From Angiostrongylus vasorum (Eukaryota; Nematoda; Chromadorea; Rhabditida; Metastrongylidae), in NCBI GenBank assembly GCA_018806985.1, contig JADANN010000309.1, positions 1 through 64,000 on the forward strand: a stretch of DNA of 64,000 nucleotides, in the 5' to 3' direction. Below, piece by piece: positions 1 to 12,293 of this stretch. Under the pieces are notes generated by a model. It saw only the letters and a program-made list of their open reading frames with translations, searched no databases and was not told the DNA's origin. The position numbers and the translations under genes are program-made. Position 1 is the stretch's first letter, and every line of letters starts with the position of its first letter.

Positions 1-19
1 CATATACTGCTCATAATTG

Positions 20-490
20 TTTTCATGGTAGGGTATTATGTGAAATGCAACCGCAGTGATGCTGAGATATTTGCAAAACTTGGAGCTCAGGCCAAATCGA
101 ACTGCGATTACACTTTCCGGGGGCTCACTTTTTACGCACGGCACCACTTAGCGCCTCGTTCTGCATTTCTTTCAGCCAGTCTTTGCACCTAAACGGAACC
201 ATAGCAATCATCCTGCCGTGAAAAAAAAATGAATAAAAATTATACACTGAGATTTCGGCTGCCGTTTCAGCTTAACTGGGTTCAATGTCCGTTTGTGCTC
301 GTCAGACCATACCCGTTGATGGGTGGTTGCCGATGGCACCGTTAGGATAAAACACTAGCTGAGAGCGAGGCACAACGAGGGCCTCAGGGGTGCCGTGCGT
401 AACACGTGAGCCCCCCGGAAAGGGCAATCCCGGTTCGATCTGGCCTGTGTCCAAATTTTTGCAAACATATCATCATCATTGTGATTGTAT
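20..490. repeat. S3 tRNA-like repeat, head-to-head pair
   Basis: The left arm (GATGCTGAGATATTTGCAAA at 59-78) returns inverted near 460-480 (TTTGCAAACATATCATCATC). The right arm carries a B-box-like CCCGGTTCGATCTGG. An early or diverged member. Confidence 0.5.
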
Positions 491-499
491 TTAACATAG

Positions 500-1000
500 T
501 ATGCTGGTAGTTCTTTTTTGTAGTAAACACATTTACTGGATTAGAGCTCGGATTCTCGTGGTTCGAAATACTTTTCGGGTCGTCTTCTTGTTCAGCAGTC
601 GCGAGGCTGTTAGACAGCATACATTTACTTCCATAGAAAAACAATACAATACAACAGTAGCTGACGTTTCGGCAGTATCGCCTTCTTGAGATCCTGGAAG
701 GGTATACTGGTATACAATTTACTAGGCCAAGCGCTTCAATAACGCTTACAAAAAGACGAAAACTCTATGGTAATTACATGATCAACAGCTTCTCGAAAAA
801 CGCACCGTTTTTTACGTCACTTACAATGAGGAAGGTTAGAACAGCTGATTATAGTCGCATATGCTTTATGACTACACCACCCCACAACAGAAATTGATGT
901 GAAAAAAGGAAAGGATGACACGAGAGAACGATGCACTTATAATCCAATGCCGAAGTTAATAGAAAGTCGATTTTTGAAACCGTTACCTCTCGGGATCACT
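500..1000 (-). mobile_element. Penelope-like 3' fragment (degenerate)
   Basis: Shares its path with 36985-37535: ACAGCATACATTTACTTCCAT-like start, the hammerhead-like motif (659-696), then ACTAGGCCAAGCGCTTCAA and the TGCCGAAGTTAATAGAAAGT end near 945-965. No readable coding part. Confidence 0.55.
659..696 (-). ncRNA. Hammerhead-like motif, copy with mutated box 1
   Basis: Box 1 reads CTCAAGA (G to C), helix II GGCG-ATAC-TGCC, box 2 GAAA, then CGTCAGC. Probably inactive. Confidence 0.4.
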
Positions 1001-1809
1001 TATATGCAAAAGACCTCAGATTTACTTAAAGAGAACCCGACAAACTGCTCATGAGTGCATTGAAACCCCAGGAAAATCCCAGTGAGCTACCCATATGGAC
1101 TATCTAACCAAAAAAATGTAAATATGGAGAGCTCTAGTGCTTTTCGTTTTCTTGAACCCATGACGTCCGATGTGGACGCTGTAGTATCCATACGTGACGG
1201 CGTGAGTAGACAATATGAACCCTATGGTGTCCATTTTCGATCCAGTGGGTTCCAGAATTTTTTTTTGCCGTGGTGTGAATACTCATTTGATAGCTAGTTG
1301 AAAAAAATAGGATGGCTGGGACCAGAGAAACTATTCTGTAAGCTTAATGGTTTACAAAAAAGGTTTTCAGAAACGTTCATCTAGGAGTGGTTTGACCAAC
1401 AATTAGCGTAAGGTGCAAAACACTTTTAAGTGACGGCAGTAATATGTTTGCATAATGGACCATACTAACACGCAGTAAATACTGCCATAAGTATTACTCA
1501 CATCCGTAGAACAATAGGGGAGTGTTTTGTATAACTCTATCGTGTTCTTAACCCCTAAAGCGCTACAGTTATTGGAAAATTATTTTTTCTTGTCAAAAAA
1601 TCAGGAACTCCGCAGCGGCGAGAATTTTCTCGTAGTCCACTCGGAGAGCCACGGCTGCACGGCGCGAGTGTGTTACATGCCGAGACTGCCGAGCCGTCAT
1701 TCGGAGTGCTGGTGTGACGAGGAATTGACTGATGACGTGATGATCAGTTGGATATTTTTTACCACGTGGAACTGGTTTACAGCCAAAACTCTTCCGTGTC
1801 AAACCTTTT

Positions 1810-2275
1810 TTTATTTACTGTTTAATGTAATTTTTCACGGCGGGATGTTATGTGAAGTGCGACCACAATGCTACTGAGATATTTGCAAAACTCCGAACCG
1901 CAGGTGTCTTCGATGGAGATCGGACACGCTATTACCCTTTACGGAGGCTAACGCGTTCGCCACCACACCATGTTGGTCCTTCGTTTCGCCTTTCTCCGAG
2001 CTAATTCTCTACTCAACGGCGCTATCAACAATCACCCGCCACCGAGGTTGATCTAGGGAGTACAAATCGGCGTTGAATCCAGTTAAGCTGAGGCTGTAGT
2101 TGAAATCACAATGTTAACCTTTTTTTGGTGAAAAGCGAAACGAAGGACCTACATGGTGTGGTGTGGTTGTGAATGCATTAGCCGCTGGAAAGGGTAATAG
2201 CGAGTTCGATCCACACCGCAGACACACGCGGTGCGGAGTTTCGCAAATATCTCAGCATCATTGTGGTTGTTCTTC
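1810..2275. repeat. S3 repeat, inverted pair (palindrome)
   Basis: The left arm has TGCTACTGAGATATTTGCAA and CGAACCGCAGGTGTC. The right arm has the reverse complement, ending TTTCGCAAATATCTCAGCAT. GAAACGAAGGACC and TTCGTTTCGCC mark the inner arms. Confidence 0.65.
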
Positions 2276-2600
2276 CTTTTCGTTTTTGTTTGTTTTCTTT
2301 AAAATAGCCTGGATGCTCCAGCAAATCTGTGAGAAGTGCTTGTAGTCCACCGTAAGGAGACTCACTAACCATGCTCATTTTCCCACTCAATGTTTGCAGC
2401 AAAAAAAGTGATATTATCTTTTTTTTCATTGATAAGCGAACATGAAGTTCGTAAAAGCTCCAAGACTTTAAAAAATTAGCTTCAAACTAATCAACTTTTG
2501 ATTGAAAGTTAACCATGGCCTTAAAAAGATTTTTGAGACATTGTTTGCTATGTTGTCCTTCACTCATTTCTCCATTTATCGATGTAAATTGATAAAAAAG

Positions 2601-2860
2601 AAAGCTCTCGGCGATGATCAATCCCAGAGGGGTGCTATGCATTCGACTTCATTAAGCATCATTAGAGGTGATGGAATGCATATCTGGCCCGGTATAATGA
2701 CTCGCGGTGGCCTACCGATGTATCATGCTATCTTCCCAGACAAGTTTGGTACCAGTTTGCCAACCCCGGAGAGATGTAAGGTTTGGTGGGCCTGGGGGCC
2801 CCGAGATCGATCTTGTGTGTATTGCAGGGCGCCTCCGAGCACTGCGCAACACGCACCCCT
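2601..2860 (-). repeat. S1 tRNA-derived SINE
   Basis: The family consensus starts with a tRNA-like head: A box TGGCGCAGTGG and B box GGATCGATTCC, about 35 nt apart. Next come a central block (CCACCAAGCCTTCCATCCCT, then GGTACCAGACTTGTCTGGGA), a stretch with GCATTCAATCACCTCCAACG, and an end GATCAACGCCGAGAGCTTTA. Length about 265 nt. This copy is complete but its B-box region is damaged. Confidence 0.8.
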
Positions 2861-3790
2861 TATGTAGATTGGTAGTATTAAGAAATGATAAACCTGTATT
2901 TTTGTATGTGTTGTTGTCGAAAGAAATTTTTTGGTATGGGATGCCCTTGAGGGGGATCATGTGCCGTTTTCATTTCCCTTTCACTTAAGTGAAGAAAAAA
3001 CCAGTCGTATTTTTAGAAAAGTGCAGAGTTACGTAGTCTTTTTCCCTGAACTCTGACAGTATTAGAAGGTTGACTTCGCCGTTTATCATCACGGAGAAAA
3101 TTTTTACTAGAATTTTTCAGAACGGCTCACCATTTCATTCCTTTTGCTACGCTGATCTCTTGCAACTTGGGATTGTATAAGAAGGGGCTCAAGTCTGGAA
3201 GGAAACTTAGTTTAGTTAGTTTTGACTTCACTACCTCTCTTCTTCCATGTTTTCGGGTTCAAACTTGGCCTGCAACAGTTTTGTTGCTCGTTTTGATTTT
3301 GCTCTCTGATTCGTGAGTTCTTCATTTTGCTAGTTAAGAGATCTGTTGAAGTGGCTTCATTTATTCAGCAAGGCACAGGTGTCTCACAGAGCAAGAAGTA
3401 CTAGCTTGAATTTGCACGTGAACTATCTCTTATTCCTACTTTTGGCGTCATGTATGAGTTATTCTCTTATTCTTTTCTTAATACAGCTGTGATCAAGACT
3501 TCCCCATTACGCAATGTACAAATTCGATTTTTTAGTCGTCGAGCTATAGCGCACAAGGTTGTGCCGGATTGGCGAAAACCTGTTCAGAATGCGTCCTCGG
3601 CTTCGTCAAGTCGTATTGATCTCCGTTCCTGCGGATGAATTCTCGCTTACCAACTTCACAACCTTCATATTCTCGAACTTACTAGAATTTTATTGATCTC
3701 GTCTTGAAAATCAATTTTCATGAACTGAAGCGATCAATTCAATATTTTTTGAATGCTTCCGCACAAGTACCATTTCGCAAGCGACCTATG

Positions 3791-3800
3791 TCCTGTTTAG
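3791..3800 (+). promoter_or_regulatory. Probable spliced-leader trans-splice acceptor before MESH1
   Basis: TCCTGTTTAG ends three bases before the ATG at 3804, with no upstream coding exon. In nematodes a TTTAG/TTTCAG acceptor just 5' of the start codon usually marks spliced-leader addition. Inference from sequence only. Confidence 0.5.
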
Positions 3801-3803
3801 GAA

Positions 3804-4558
3804 ATGAGTACTGAGAACGGTACTTGTGAACTTTATCCTAATATCAGTAAGGAGGCACCAAAGTCGCCTTCGAAAACCTTCGTGGATCACGGTGCGGAAG
3901 ACCTGGCCCTTCTGGTGAAGGCAGCTGACTTTGCAGCCAGACGGCATCGTCATCAGAAAAGGAAAGATCATGCTGGCACGCCATACATTAATCATCCTAT
4001 TGGTGAGCTTGATTACTTTGCCCTATGGTAGTTATTTATTTATGTAGTGTTTTTGTATTAAAATTTTGAGCCTAGCTCTGTTTTTTTGAAGTTAAGCCGA
4101 TAGCGGACAAAACTGCGGGTGGCTAACAACAAGTACTGTCGTTTCATAGTTGCAAGAGAACTCAATTATGTAAATATTTGTGTTGATCTTATGATGAGGT
4201 TAAGGAGAATTCTGGTTCCAGGGAGTTATTGAAGAAAGAATTGTATAAATTGCAACGATGAACAGCTTTTTCTAACAGAGAGGTAAGCGGTTTGCAACAC
4301 CCTAAATGCATCAGTGTTTTCTTTTTGAGGAAATGAATTTTATGTGCTCTAAACTCGGCTGTAGAAAACAGTTGCTTTTCTTCACAACACATCCTGGGTC
4401 TCACGTAGGATATTCCAGTATACCTAGGTAGCCTTTAAATCAATTGAAATGTTGAAGATTTTCCTTGACCTGTTTAAATGGTCTTAAGACACCTCAGAAG
4501 AAATATCTCCATATAATTGAAACGGACCGAATTTGTATAAATCTCGGCGTGATAGTTG

Positions 4559-4617
<59 letters not shown>

Positions 4618-4700
4618 TGACTGCTCTTGTTTACCTGACACGAGGTTGCTATAGATGCCGTGCTGTTGGACCACCCGTATGTTCACGAGGGATGAGCATG

Positions 4701-4748
<48 letters not shown>

Positions 4749-7700
4749 GCAGTGGTAGGAGGCACCCTGCAACACACACGTGGAATCGATCTCCGCACCC
4801 ATGGTCCACCAAGCCTTTCATCCCTCCAGGGTCGGCAAATAAAGGCTAGATTTGCATTCAATCACCTCCAAACGATGCTTAATGAAGTCGAATGCTTGCT
4901 GCATCCCTCATGGATTGATCGACGCCGAGAGCTTTATCCTTTGTTTTTTATCTGTGCGGTATTTCTTTGAAAAGAAGTGAAATACTGGGATTCCTGCGTG
5001 GTTAACAGTATCAGCGAGAACTGTGTAAGGATCCTGATCATATTAAATAACTGGATTGCTGAGCAGTAAGTTGTTACTGAGCGTATTGTGAACAAGTCTT
5101 CTTCACTGAACTAACAAAGTTTTCTTGTTTCTTTTATTTTTCGGTGATCTCAACTTTTTGAATGAGTTTACCCAAAGATGTATAATTTTTTTATTTATTT
5201 TACATCACCCGTAATCATATCTAATTGCGGATTCGAGCACTTCTTGCATTCGATTCTTTTTCGTCGCATTCAACGTCCATAAAGGTTGTCGAAAACATCG
5301 CGTTTTCTTCCCGCTGCTGCTTGAAGATTTAGTCTTCTTCATGAGTGTTCCAAAATTCCCTACATGGATTGGATGGATGAGAGCGTTTGGGAGTAAGTCC
5401 AACCAGCACATTTTTTTCCGGCTGGTCTGCATCACTAACCATATCGTGTTAGGGTGATTATGTCCATGTGTAGTGGGATTAATTTACAAAATTTAATCGG
5501 GCAAAAATTACGTTCATGCTGGTTTTGTTTCCGCTGAAGATTCGACCAGCCGATAATATGTGGTGCAAGGACAGTCGCAGGAAAAAGTTGTATCTAAAGT
5601 GGATTCCGATCAGAGAACAGTAGATGCACTAATTCGGTAGTCTAATTTCGTAGTGAGGAATTCGAAAACGATGTATGACGTTTCGGTTCAACAAAAGGAA
5701 CACAATGCAGTAGAGTGAATAGGCTAGCCCAACCCCATTTATTCTATAATTAGTAAACGATAGGTGGTGGTAGTGGTGATCAACGAAGTGTAGGATTAAA
5801 CTGAGGTTATCTTTGTATAGTTTAGTCGGTAGTGAATAATGCTTATTATTTTTTCCTTTCGCTTACATAAGACGCAAGTGCATACGTGGAAAACCTTTGA
5901 ATATGTTGGCCAAATAATGAATGGATAGACATAGTTTGGCTAAATGATAAGTTAAGCAGTTGGACAAAGGGTTTTTTCTTGTAGGCGTCGCTTACATCTT
6001 GACAAACGAAGCAAAAGTGTTTGACGTAATCACTTTGGTTGCTGCGATACTTCATGACACTGTTGAAGACACGAAGACGACTTTAGAAGAAGTTCGAGAA
6101 CATTTTGGGCAAGAGGTACGGTTTCTAGTCTCCAGATGAAGACAACCGATTTCCCCGAAAGAAAAGGGCTTAAGTTTTTTGAATGACAATGACTGAATTC
6201 AATGATTACAGGTGCACGATATTGTCAAGGAGTGCACCGATGACAAGTCGCTACCCAGGGAAACGAGGAAGAGAATGCAGGTGGAAAATGCACCCCATCA
6301 CTCACACAAAGAAAGTCCATTTTATTCCTGCGTTGTTTGTTTAGATTCCTGCATTTCCACTGGCTACACATCGTATTCGATCTGAGCTTTCATCTTATTT
6401 CTTTGCGCTTACATTTTTTTCGACAAATCAATTAGGCGATGACATTTTTTGCTTTAGTACAGTTTTTTCTAAATTCTCTTGGTGAGAATCCTCTCATATG
6501 AGGGATCTCGAGCCGGTTAGTCACGAGACTACGTGACGCGTCTCCAGGTGGCGGATAGGGAGTTAATCTCGGACCAAAAGCGACCTTTGCTTCCCTGAGA
6601 CGCAGGTGGATCCAGGGATCCAGGGGATGAACTCCCTGTTTCTGCTGCGCCGATTTGGCACATACTTTCTGTATTTGCTAGGGCGTATTCATGCATGCGT
6701 GTGTGGGTGCGTTCTCGCTTGTGCGGATACAATCAAGTGACAGGGAAGTATTAAGGAGTCGCCTCCAACAAATAAGCTCCATGTCCACTCTGGGAGAGCC
6801 TGGCAAGCTACCCGTGATTATACCCAACCCACATTCAGAGCCCAGCAAGCTATACGTGGGTATCAAAATGCTAAACACAGTAAAAAAAAAAAAACGGGCC
6901 TCATTCCCCTGACCCCGAAAGAGCCCCCCAATTTCGCAGCGTTCGGTAGGATGGTAGGACGAAAAAGGTCACCTGAGGCTATGTCTTGAGCAGAATTTAT
7001 AATATGTCCAACAATCCATTTGTTTAGGTATCGGACGAGAGTTTGTTTTCTAAACAGTCGTATGGAGTAGTGTCCGCTTAAGACCAGTTATTCAAGGATC
7101 GCTTAATGTGGTCTGTAGTGCTTTCGAAGTGCATAGTTTTTCTACCATGCAATGTGGTTCTTCGATGAGTCGGTTGGAAATGTTTCCGCGAACGATGGAA
7201 CATTGCGCTGCGGTGAATACTGCCAGTCATTCTTTCTACAAATTTAGAACCTCAGCGAATTTGTTAGCACGAAAATCATAGCGTATCACCTGTATCACCT
7301 ATCGTACCGTTGTTCGTCCATTGACTCGAGCAGGTGCCAGTAAATCTTCCATTTTTCCCTGTTGCATGCAGCAGTAACGCCATGGGTTCTACTCGCTCTA
7401 GGGATTTCATGAGCATCACACCTTCTCTCCAGAGCTTTTCGTGAAGAACTCTAACCATCGCTTCGGTGATCTTCCCGCAGTACATTTGACATCCCGAGGA
7501 ATCCAGTCACTAACAGCTCTTATCCACCGGTTGTCATTCATATGCATTACGTGTCCCGCCCACCTTATCTTCGACAATTTGGGGTACAGAACGGCATCTT
7601 TGATTTTTTGATCTTTGACGCAGATAGGAGCTTCGGATCTTTTCCCTTACTTGAGTGATACGGTATACTCCTAGCATCGTCCTTTCGTTCAATAACGCTG

Positions 7701-10629
7701 AGTGGTCTTTCATCCTTCTTACGCAACGACCAGCTTTCTGGTGCGTACGTTGTGGCGGAAAGAATCGTGGAGTCGAAAAGATGGTCACGGAGTCGGGTGT
7801 TCTTTATTCCCTTCACTACATCCTCGATGATCCCCAAGCCGCTCGTTTCCTTCTGCTCAACTCTGGAGCTCAGTCGTTTATCACGTTGATTTCTAGACCT
7901 ATATAAACGTAACTGGAGCATCCGGCGGTAGGTATTCATTCCATTGAACGTAAATGGGGCATACGTAACCAATCCATTCCTCATGAACATCGTTTATGTG
8001 AGATTTAGTTGAAGACCAATTTTTCCACAGGTTTTGTCAAAGTCGGCAAGCATTCGTTCCGCTTGGCTAATGTTTGGTGTTATAAGAACAATGTTATCAG
8101 CAAAGCGAACTTTATCTAATTGCCTACCATCGATTTTTACTCCCATATTATCCCATTCCAGTGTTCGCATGGCGTTTTCGAGGGTGGGGGGTAAATAATT
8201 TTATCGAGATGGTGCCGTCTTTCCTAATCCCTCTTTTAACGTCGGTGTTAATATCGTCGTAGAATGATGATATCTTTGTTATGGGATTTCTGTACAATTC
8301 TCGAGGAATCTTTATATACTAAAAGGACTTCCCGACTGTTCAGGGTTTCCATGACTGGTTTTATCTCAACTGGATCAAAAGCTTTCCTTAAATGGATGAG
8401 AGAGATAGAGTGGTGTTTTGTACTCTCGTGATACTTCAATGAGCCTTGCTATCGTGTGGATGTGTTCCATCGTACTAAATCCTTTTCGAAACCCTGCTTG
8501 CTCACATGGCTGTCCTTCTTCCAATATGCTGTCAATCCTGTTTAGGATGACTCGAGTGAAAAGTTTGTAGACCACAGACAGCAAGCAGAGTGGGCGATAG
8601 TTGCCGCTATCGTGGAGGTCACCCTTCTTGAACAATAGCACGGTCTTGCTGGTCCTGCACCTTGCATTCAGACAGGTAACGTGTGAAGAGCCAACCCAGT
8701 ATGTTAACGAGGAGTTGCGGAAGGTTCTTCAGGTATTCAAATCTTATCCTGTCTATACCTGATGCTGCTGGATTTTTCACCGACGAAACGGAGGAGGTGG
8801 CTATGGAAGAGGTCTGATTAGTAGTCGTGAATGGTTTTTACGCTTATAATGATAACGTAATATAATGAATTTTACCAGTTTTCGAGATCTTATTCTCATG
8901 TACAGTCATTGCCGTCCATATCGAAAAAAGGAAATCCATGAAGCAGTATCATATAGTAGGACATTTCTACCACCTTACACTGCTCTGTACATTCATTCGG
9001 ATTCGCCGAAATGGCATGTTGTTTCGTTGTTGATTCTTTCCTCGTCCCGTCCTTTTTTAGATAATGGTGGTGTCTTGTTATTGATTATCGTGAAGACGCA
9101 GCTGATTCTAAACCAGTGTGTGGAAGCTTCTTTTTACTTCGTCAATCTGGCTTTACTTTATTTCTTAACACTTCTTTCAGACAAAGGACATGTCCAAAGT
9201 GGGAACCTATCACACCCGCAATTTTGTTAGTCATCCTGGAGCCGAGAAACCAGAAGAATGCTTATGGCACTTGAAAATTTGGGCGAAGTTTATCAAAAAC
9301 TCTTGGAGAGCAAACTCGCTAGTGCTCAGGAAATCAAATCCACACTCACTGCGACGTTGCAACCACGAATATGACGCCCCTTTTCCACGTAGTTATTTCC
9401 TTATTCCAGGAGTGATGTTACTAGAAGTGTCCGAATAGGTTCGCAATTTGATATATTTCCCACCTAATTTTGACCATAAATGTGATTGAGCAGTACCAAG
9501 GCACCCTCCATTTTCCAATGTTTTCTGGTAAGGCTTCGAAGCGCAGGTAAACAAATTTGGTGCTCAGTCACTGGTGTTAAGTCCCAGTGACTTCGAAAAT
9601 AACCACAGATTTCGGAAAGTTCTTTTTTCTGTTTCTCTATTTAAACGTGCAATACAAAGTTATTTTTTAAACAAACATGATGAAAAGGTCGTTTTTCAGT
9701 GGTTTACCAAACTATAATAACTGTGCTGCGTGTAGCGCGCTGGTTAGAAGCGTCCTACAGTACACCTGGGTTCGTTCTCGCGACCCTGGCTCATCAAACC
9801 TTCCATCTCTCCGAGGTCGGCAAATTGGTAGCATTCCTGTCAGGGAGTATATCAGCACTGGTTCGATGCATCGGTGGGCCACTGCGATCCATTGTAAAGG
9901 CCAAATATGCATTCAGTCACCTCCAACGATGCTTAATGAAGTCGAATGCATGGTGCATCCCTTAGGGTTTGATCAACGTCGAGAGCTTTTTTTTTATATT
10001 TAATGATGATACATCGTATTGGTCTACCGATAGATACTTAATCTAGAGAATACTTTTTTAATTATATATAATTCGGGAGGGTTTTTTTTCCTGTTCGAGC
10101 AGAAATAGGATTTAAAAGGTTTGCTGTCCTAGGAATTAACGTAACCTGAAAAAAAGTGCATGTAAAATTCCACGATGAGTTCAATGTTGAAAGCTTATTC
10201 TCCCGTTTTTAATTTATTGATAACAGCATTAGTATGGCGGTCATCTCTACAACCGTGAGCACCACTAGACGCGGCACGGGGGGGATTTGAATCCGTTAAA
10301 ACGTCTCGTTTCAAGGACCATTCATTACGGTCCATTACTTCAGTAAATGCCGTACTAATCCCGAGGTCATCAGGTTTCAGGCGAAACTCGTGCATTTGGC
10401 CGATAAACTCTACAATTTGCGCGATTTGGAGCGCGGAACACCATTGGGTTGGGATCGAAGAAGAGTTAGCGAGTACTTCAAGTGGTCTAAAGAGGTGGGT
10501 GTGTTACGTTTCTTGTATGTAGGATAAAATTGCAACTACCTTGAATTGCAGGTGGTCTGTGGTCTCAAGGGAACGAATGAAAACCTGGAAATGCTTCTCG
10601 ACGACATAATCAATAGAAATCTTAAGTAG
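3804..10629 (+). CDS. MESH1: MESH1/HDDC3-like HD-domain hydrolase (metazoan SpoT homologue), 5 exons
   Basis: Exons: 3804-4002, 5985-6115, 6212-6310, 10381-10494, 10552-10629 (stop TAG 10627-10629). These give 206 aa, against about 179 aa in human HDDC3; the extra part is an N-terminal extension of about 30 residues. The family hydrolyses the 3'-pyrophosphate of (p)ppGpp and, in animals, acts as a cytosolic NADPH phosphatase. Visible signatures: [25 protein letters not shown] with metal ligand H64, LHDTVEDT with H90/D91, [10 protein letters not shown], and [11 protein letters not shown] with ligand D151. All four HD-domain metal ligands are present, so the product should be catalytically competent. 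Junction phases agree (exon 1 ends phase 1, the rest phase 0). The start is chosen because TCCTGTTTAG, a trans-splice-type acceptor, ends 3 nt before the ATG. The exon 3 end is set by homology: no GT sits there, only GAAAGT. Intron 3 (about 4 kb) holds an antisense RTE remnant and a SINE. Confidence 0.93.
4558..4745. repeat. Two TA-dinucleotide microsatellites
   Basis: Nearly pure TA at 4558-4613 and 4705-4745, separated by about 90 nt of unrelated sequence. They create false long IYIYIY frames on both strands. Confidence 0.95.
4742..4940 (+). repeat. S1 SINE, internally deleted, fused to a TA repeat
   Basis: Lies in MESH1 intron 1. A box TGGCGCAGTGG is intact and directly follows (TA)n. About 65 nt between GGTCGGCAAAT and GCATTCAATC (central block) are missing. 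Confidence 0.8.
6515..6970 (+). repeat. R5 interspersed repeat in MESH1 intron 3
   Basis: Shares AAAAGCGACCTTTGCTTCCC, TTTCTGCTGCGCCGATTTGG and CGTATTCATGCATGC with 59150-59355. Its last part (GAAAGAGCC ... GTAGGATGG) matches 45295-45510. Confidence 0.55.
7276..8790 (-). mobile_element. RTE-type LINE remnant, antisense in MESH1 intron 3
   Basis: Minus-strand pieces of a reverse transcriptase in several frames. [18 protein letters not shown] and [17 protein letters not shown] lie within 8375-8641, the [14 protein letters not shown] region at about 8330-8410, and [12 protein letters not shown] at about 8080-8120. C-terminal RTE segments ([30 protein letters not shown]) lie at 7565-7990. The catalytic FADD is FADN and the frame is broken at several points, so the element is dead. 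No endonuclease domain was seen here. Confidence 0.8.
9726..9990 (+). repeat. S1 SINE in MESH1 intron 3
   Basis: Full length; A box altered (TAGCGCGCTGG), B box GTTCGTTCTCG-like; ends GAGAGCTTTTTTTTTA. Confidence 0.8.
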
Positions 10630-10751
10630 AAATGAAAACATTTTATGGTTTTTTGATTCTGGGTATCCATATTTCTCTTTCAGTTAAAGTTTATTAAGAA
10701 CCCTATGTTCATAGATCTTTACGAAGTTTTCTGTCAAATGGTATGTTTATA

Positions 10752-10757
10752 AATAAA
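10752..10757 (+). terminator. Polyadenylation signal of MESH1
   Basis: AATAAA lies 123 nt after the TAG at 10627-10629, on the coding strand, at a normal distance for a nematode 3' UTR. Confidence 0.5.
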
Positions 10758-11939
10758 TTTTTTTTGCCTTCACGAAGAAGTCCATTGGATAGCTAGTGGG
10801 TTTCTTTACGCATTTTTTCTTCGTAATAGACTCCATACAGTAATGGTGCTCGTAAACTTGCAGCTTTGATCAATTCTTTAGGGATCAATAATGCATACCT
10901 TATCATAGATGTATGAGTACATATTTGGCCTATCGGCTCACTAGGCGGAGTCTTCCCATGTGTCGGACCCGTGTTTTTTTATCCTCACAGACAAATCTGG
11001 CACCAATGTCTACGTCAGAGTGATGGAGAGCTCGAGTAACCCGTAGCGCCTAGTCCAACAAATGACCTTATTTATATTGCGGGGTTCCTCTAACCACTCA
11101 CCTGCACAAGCCATTGTGTAGTTTCATGACCAATCTTGACTTCTGAGCTATTTCTAATTGTAGTAGATTAGAGTTATCTTAGAGGTGGACAGAATTTGGG
11201 TTTCATTTTAGATATGCTAACCTAAAATTACTTTCGTCTCATTCTGGTTCACCTTGAACTTTACTGGACGTTGTTCGAAAACGTCAGCTGTCAAGAAGCA
11301 TCAAGACTGACCTATTGACGTCTTTGTTGGTCCATACTGAGTTTCTCTTTTGTGGCACGTTAATTCGATTCTCAAATTAGCCTAACGAATCACTTAGTTT
11401 TAAAACGTGGCAGGCGTTTCATTTCTAGCCTGGGATCTTTTCATCATGAAAAGTTTTCCGTAAATGCTTCTGGTTCCAAATAAGGAACATTTTGACATTG
11501 ACATCAGTGTGATACTCCAGTGACTTCCATTGCTAGAGACTACGACAACAGTGGGCTATTTTTCTAGACAATATTTTTTAGAAGACCCTTCTAAGAGTTA
11601 TTATCTTAGTTGGGTTTCTCCTGCTACATCATTTCGATGGCTCAAATAATCGCACGGATAGCTCTCTGTTCTTGTTGGAGAATCCTGGAAGCAATTCAGC
11701 TAACTTCCCCAGAAACGCAAGTGACCTTAGAACGACACACTTGGAATTACGAGGGAATGCTGTTCGATCAGCATTTAACATTCCAATGAGGGGGAAGATA
11801 GATCTTCAAGCTGCAGCTTAATCCACGAACGAATTGTGGCTGTGGGACTTAAGAGCGCTGGTCTTTTGGCCTATAAGACCTTATCTATTTCCTCTTTTTG
11901 ACTCATGAATATTGCTCTGAGTTTGTTTTTCTTCTATTT

Positions 11940-12293
11940 TTATTTGACCCCTCTTCACGTCTACTGTGCGGATCCCAGCACTTCTCACATTCGATTCGTT
12001 TCCTCGCATCCATCATCCACGATGGTCTTTTAACTTTTACGTCTGGATTCGGTTGCTGGTGGAGGTGGTCATTTCATCTTGAATATCGTAGAATGCTGGT
12101 TGAGCAATTCTTCCTGGAGTCCCCGATCTGGAGCGTTCCCAAATGGATTACAGAGAGTGATTTTTTACCCAGACAAGTCCGGTACCAATTTCCCGACCCC
12201 TGATGGATGAGAGGCTTGGTTGACCGGTGCGGAATCGAGCTAGCACCATGCTCGTGATGACGGACATCGCTATCACTGGGCTATGCGCCCTTC
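11940..12293 (-). repeat. S2 tRNA-derived SINE
   Basis: Full length, minus strand. Keeps GACAAGTCCGGTACCAATTT, the S1/S2 shared block, and the B-box complement GCGGAATCGAGCTAGC. Confidence 0.75.

Larger units (their letters stand above)
1..3800. other. Left intergenic region
   Basis: Holds S3 pairs, a Penelope 3' fragment and one S1 SINE. Nothing coding is supported at 1000-1800 or 2875-3790. Confidence 0.6.

Noticed and set aside
4581..4861. Long open frames rich in alternating Ile-Tyr on both strands
   Set aside because: They are translations of the TA microsatellites.
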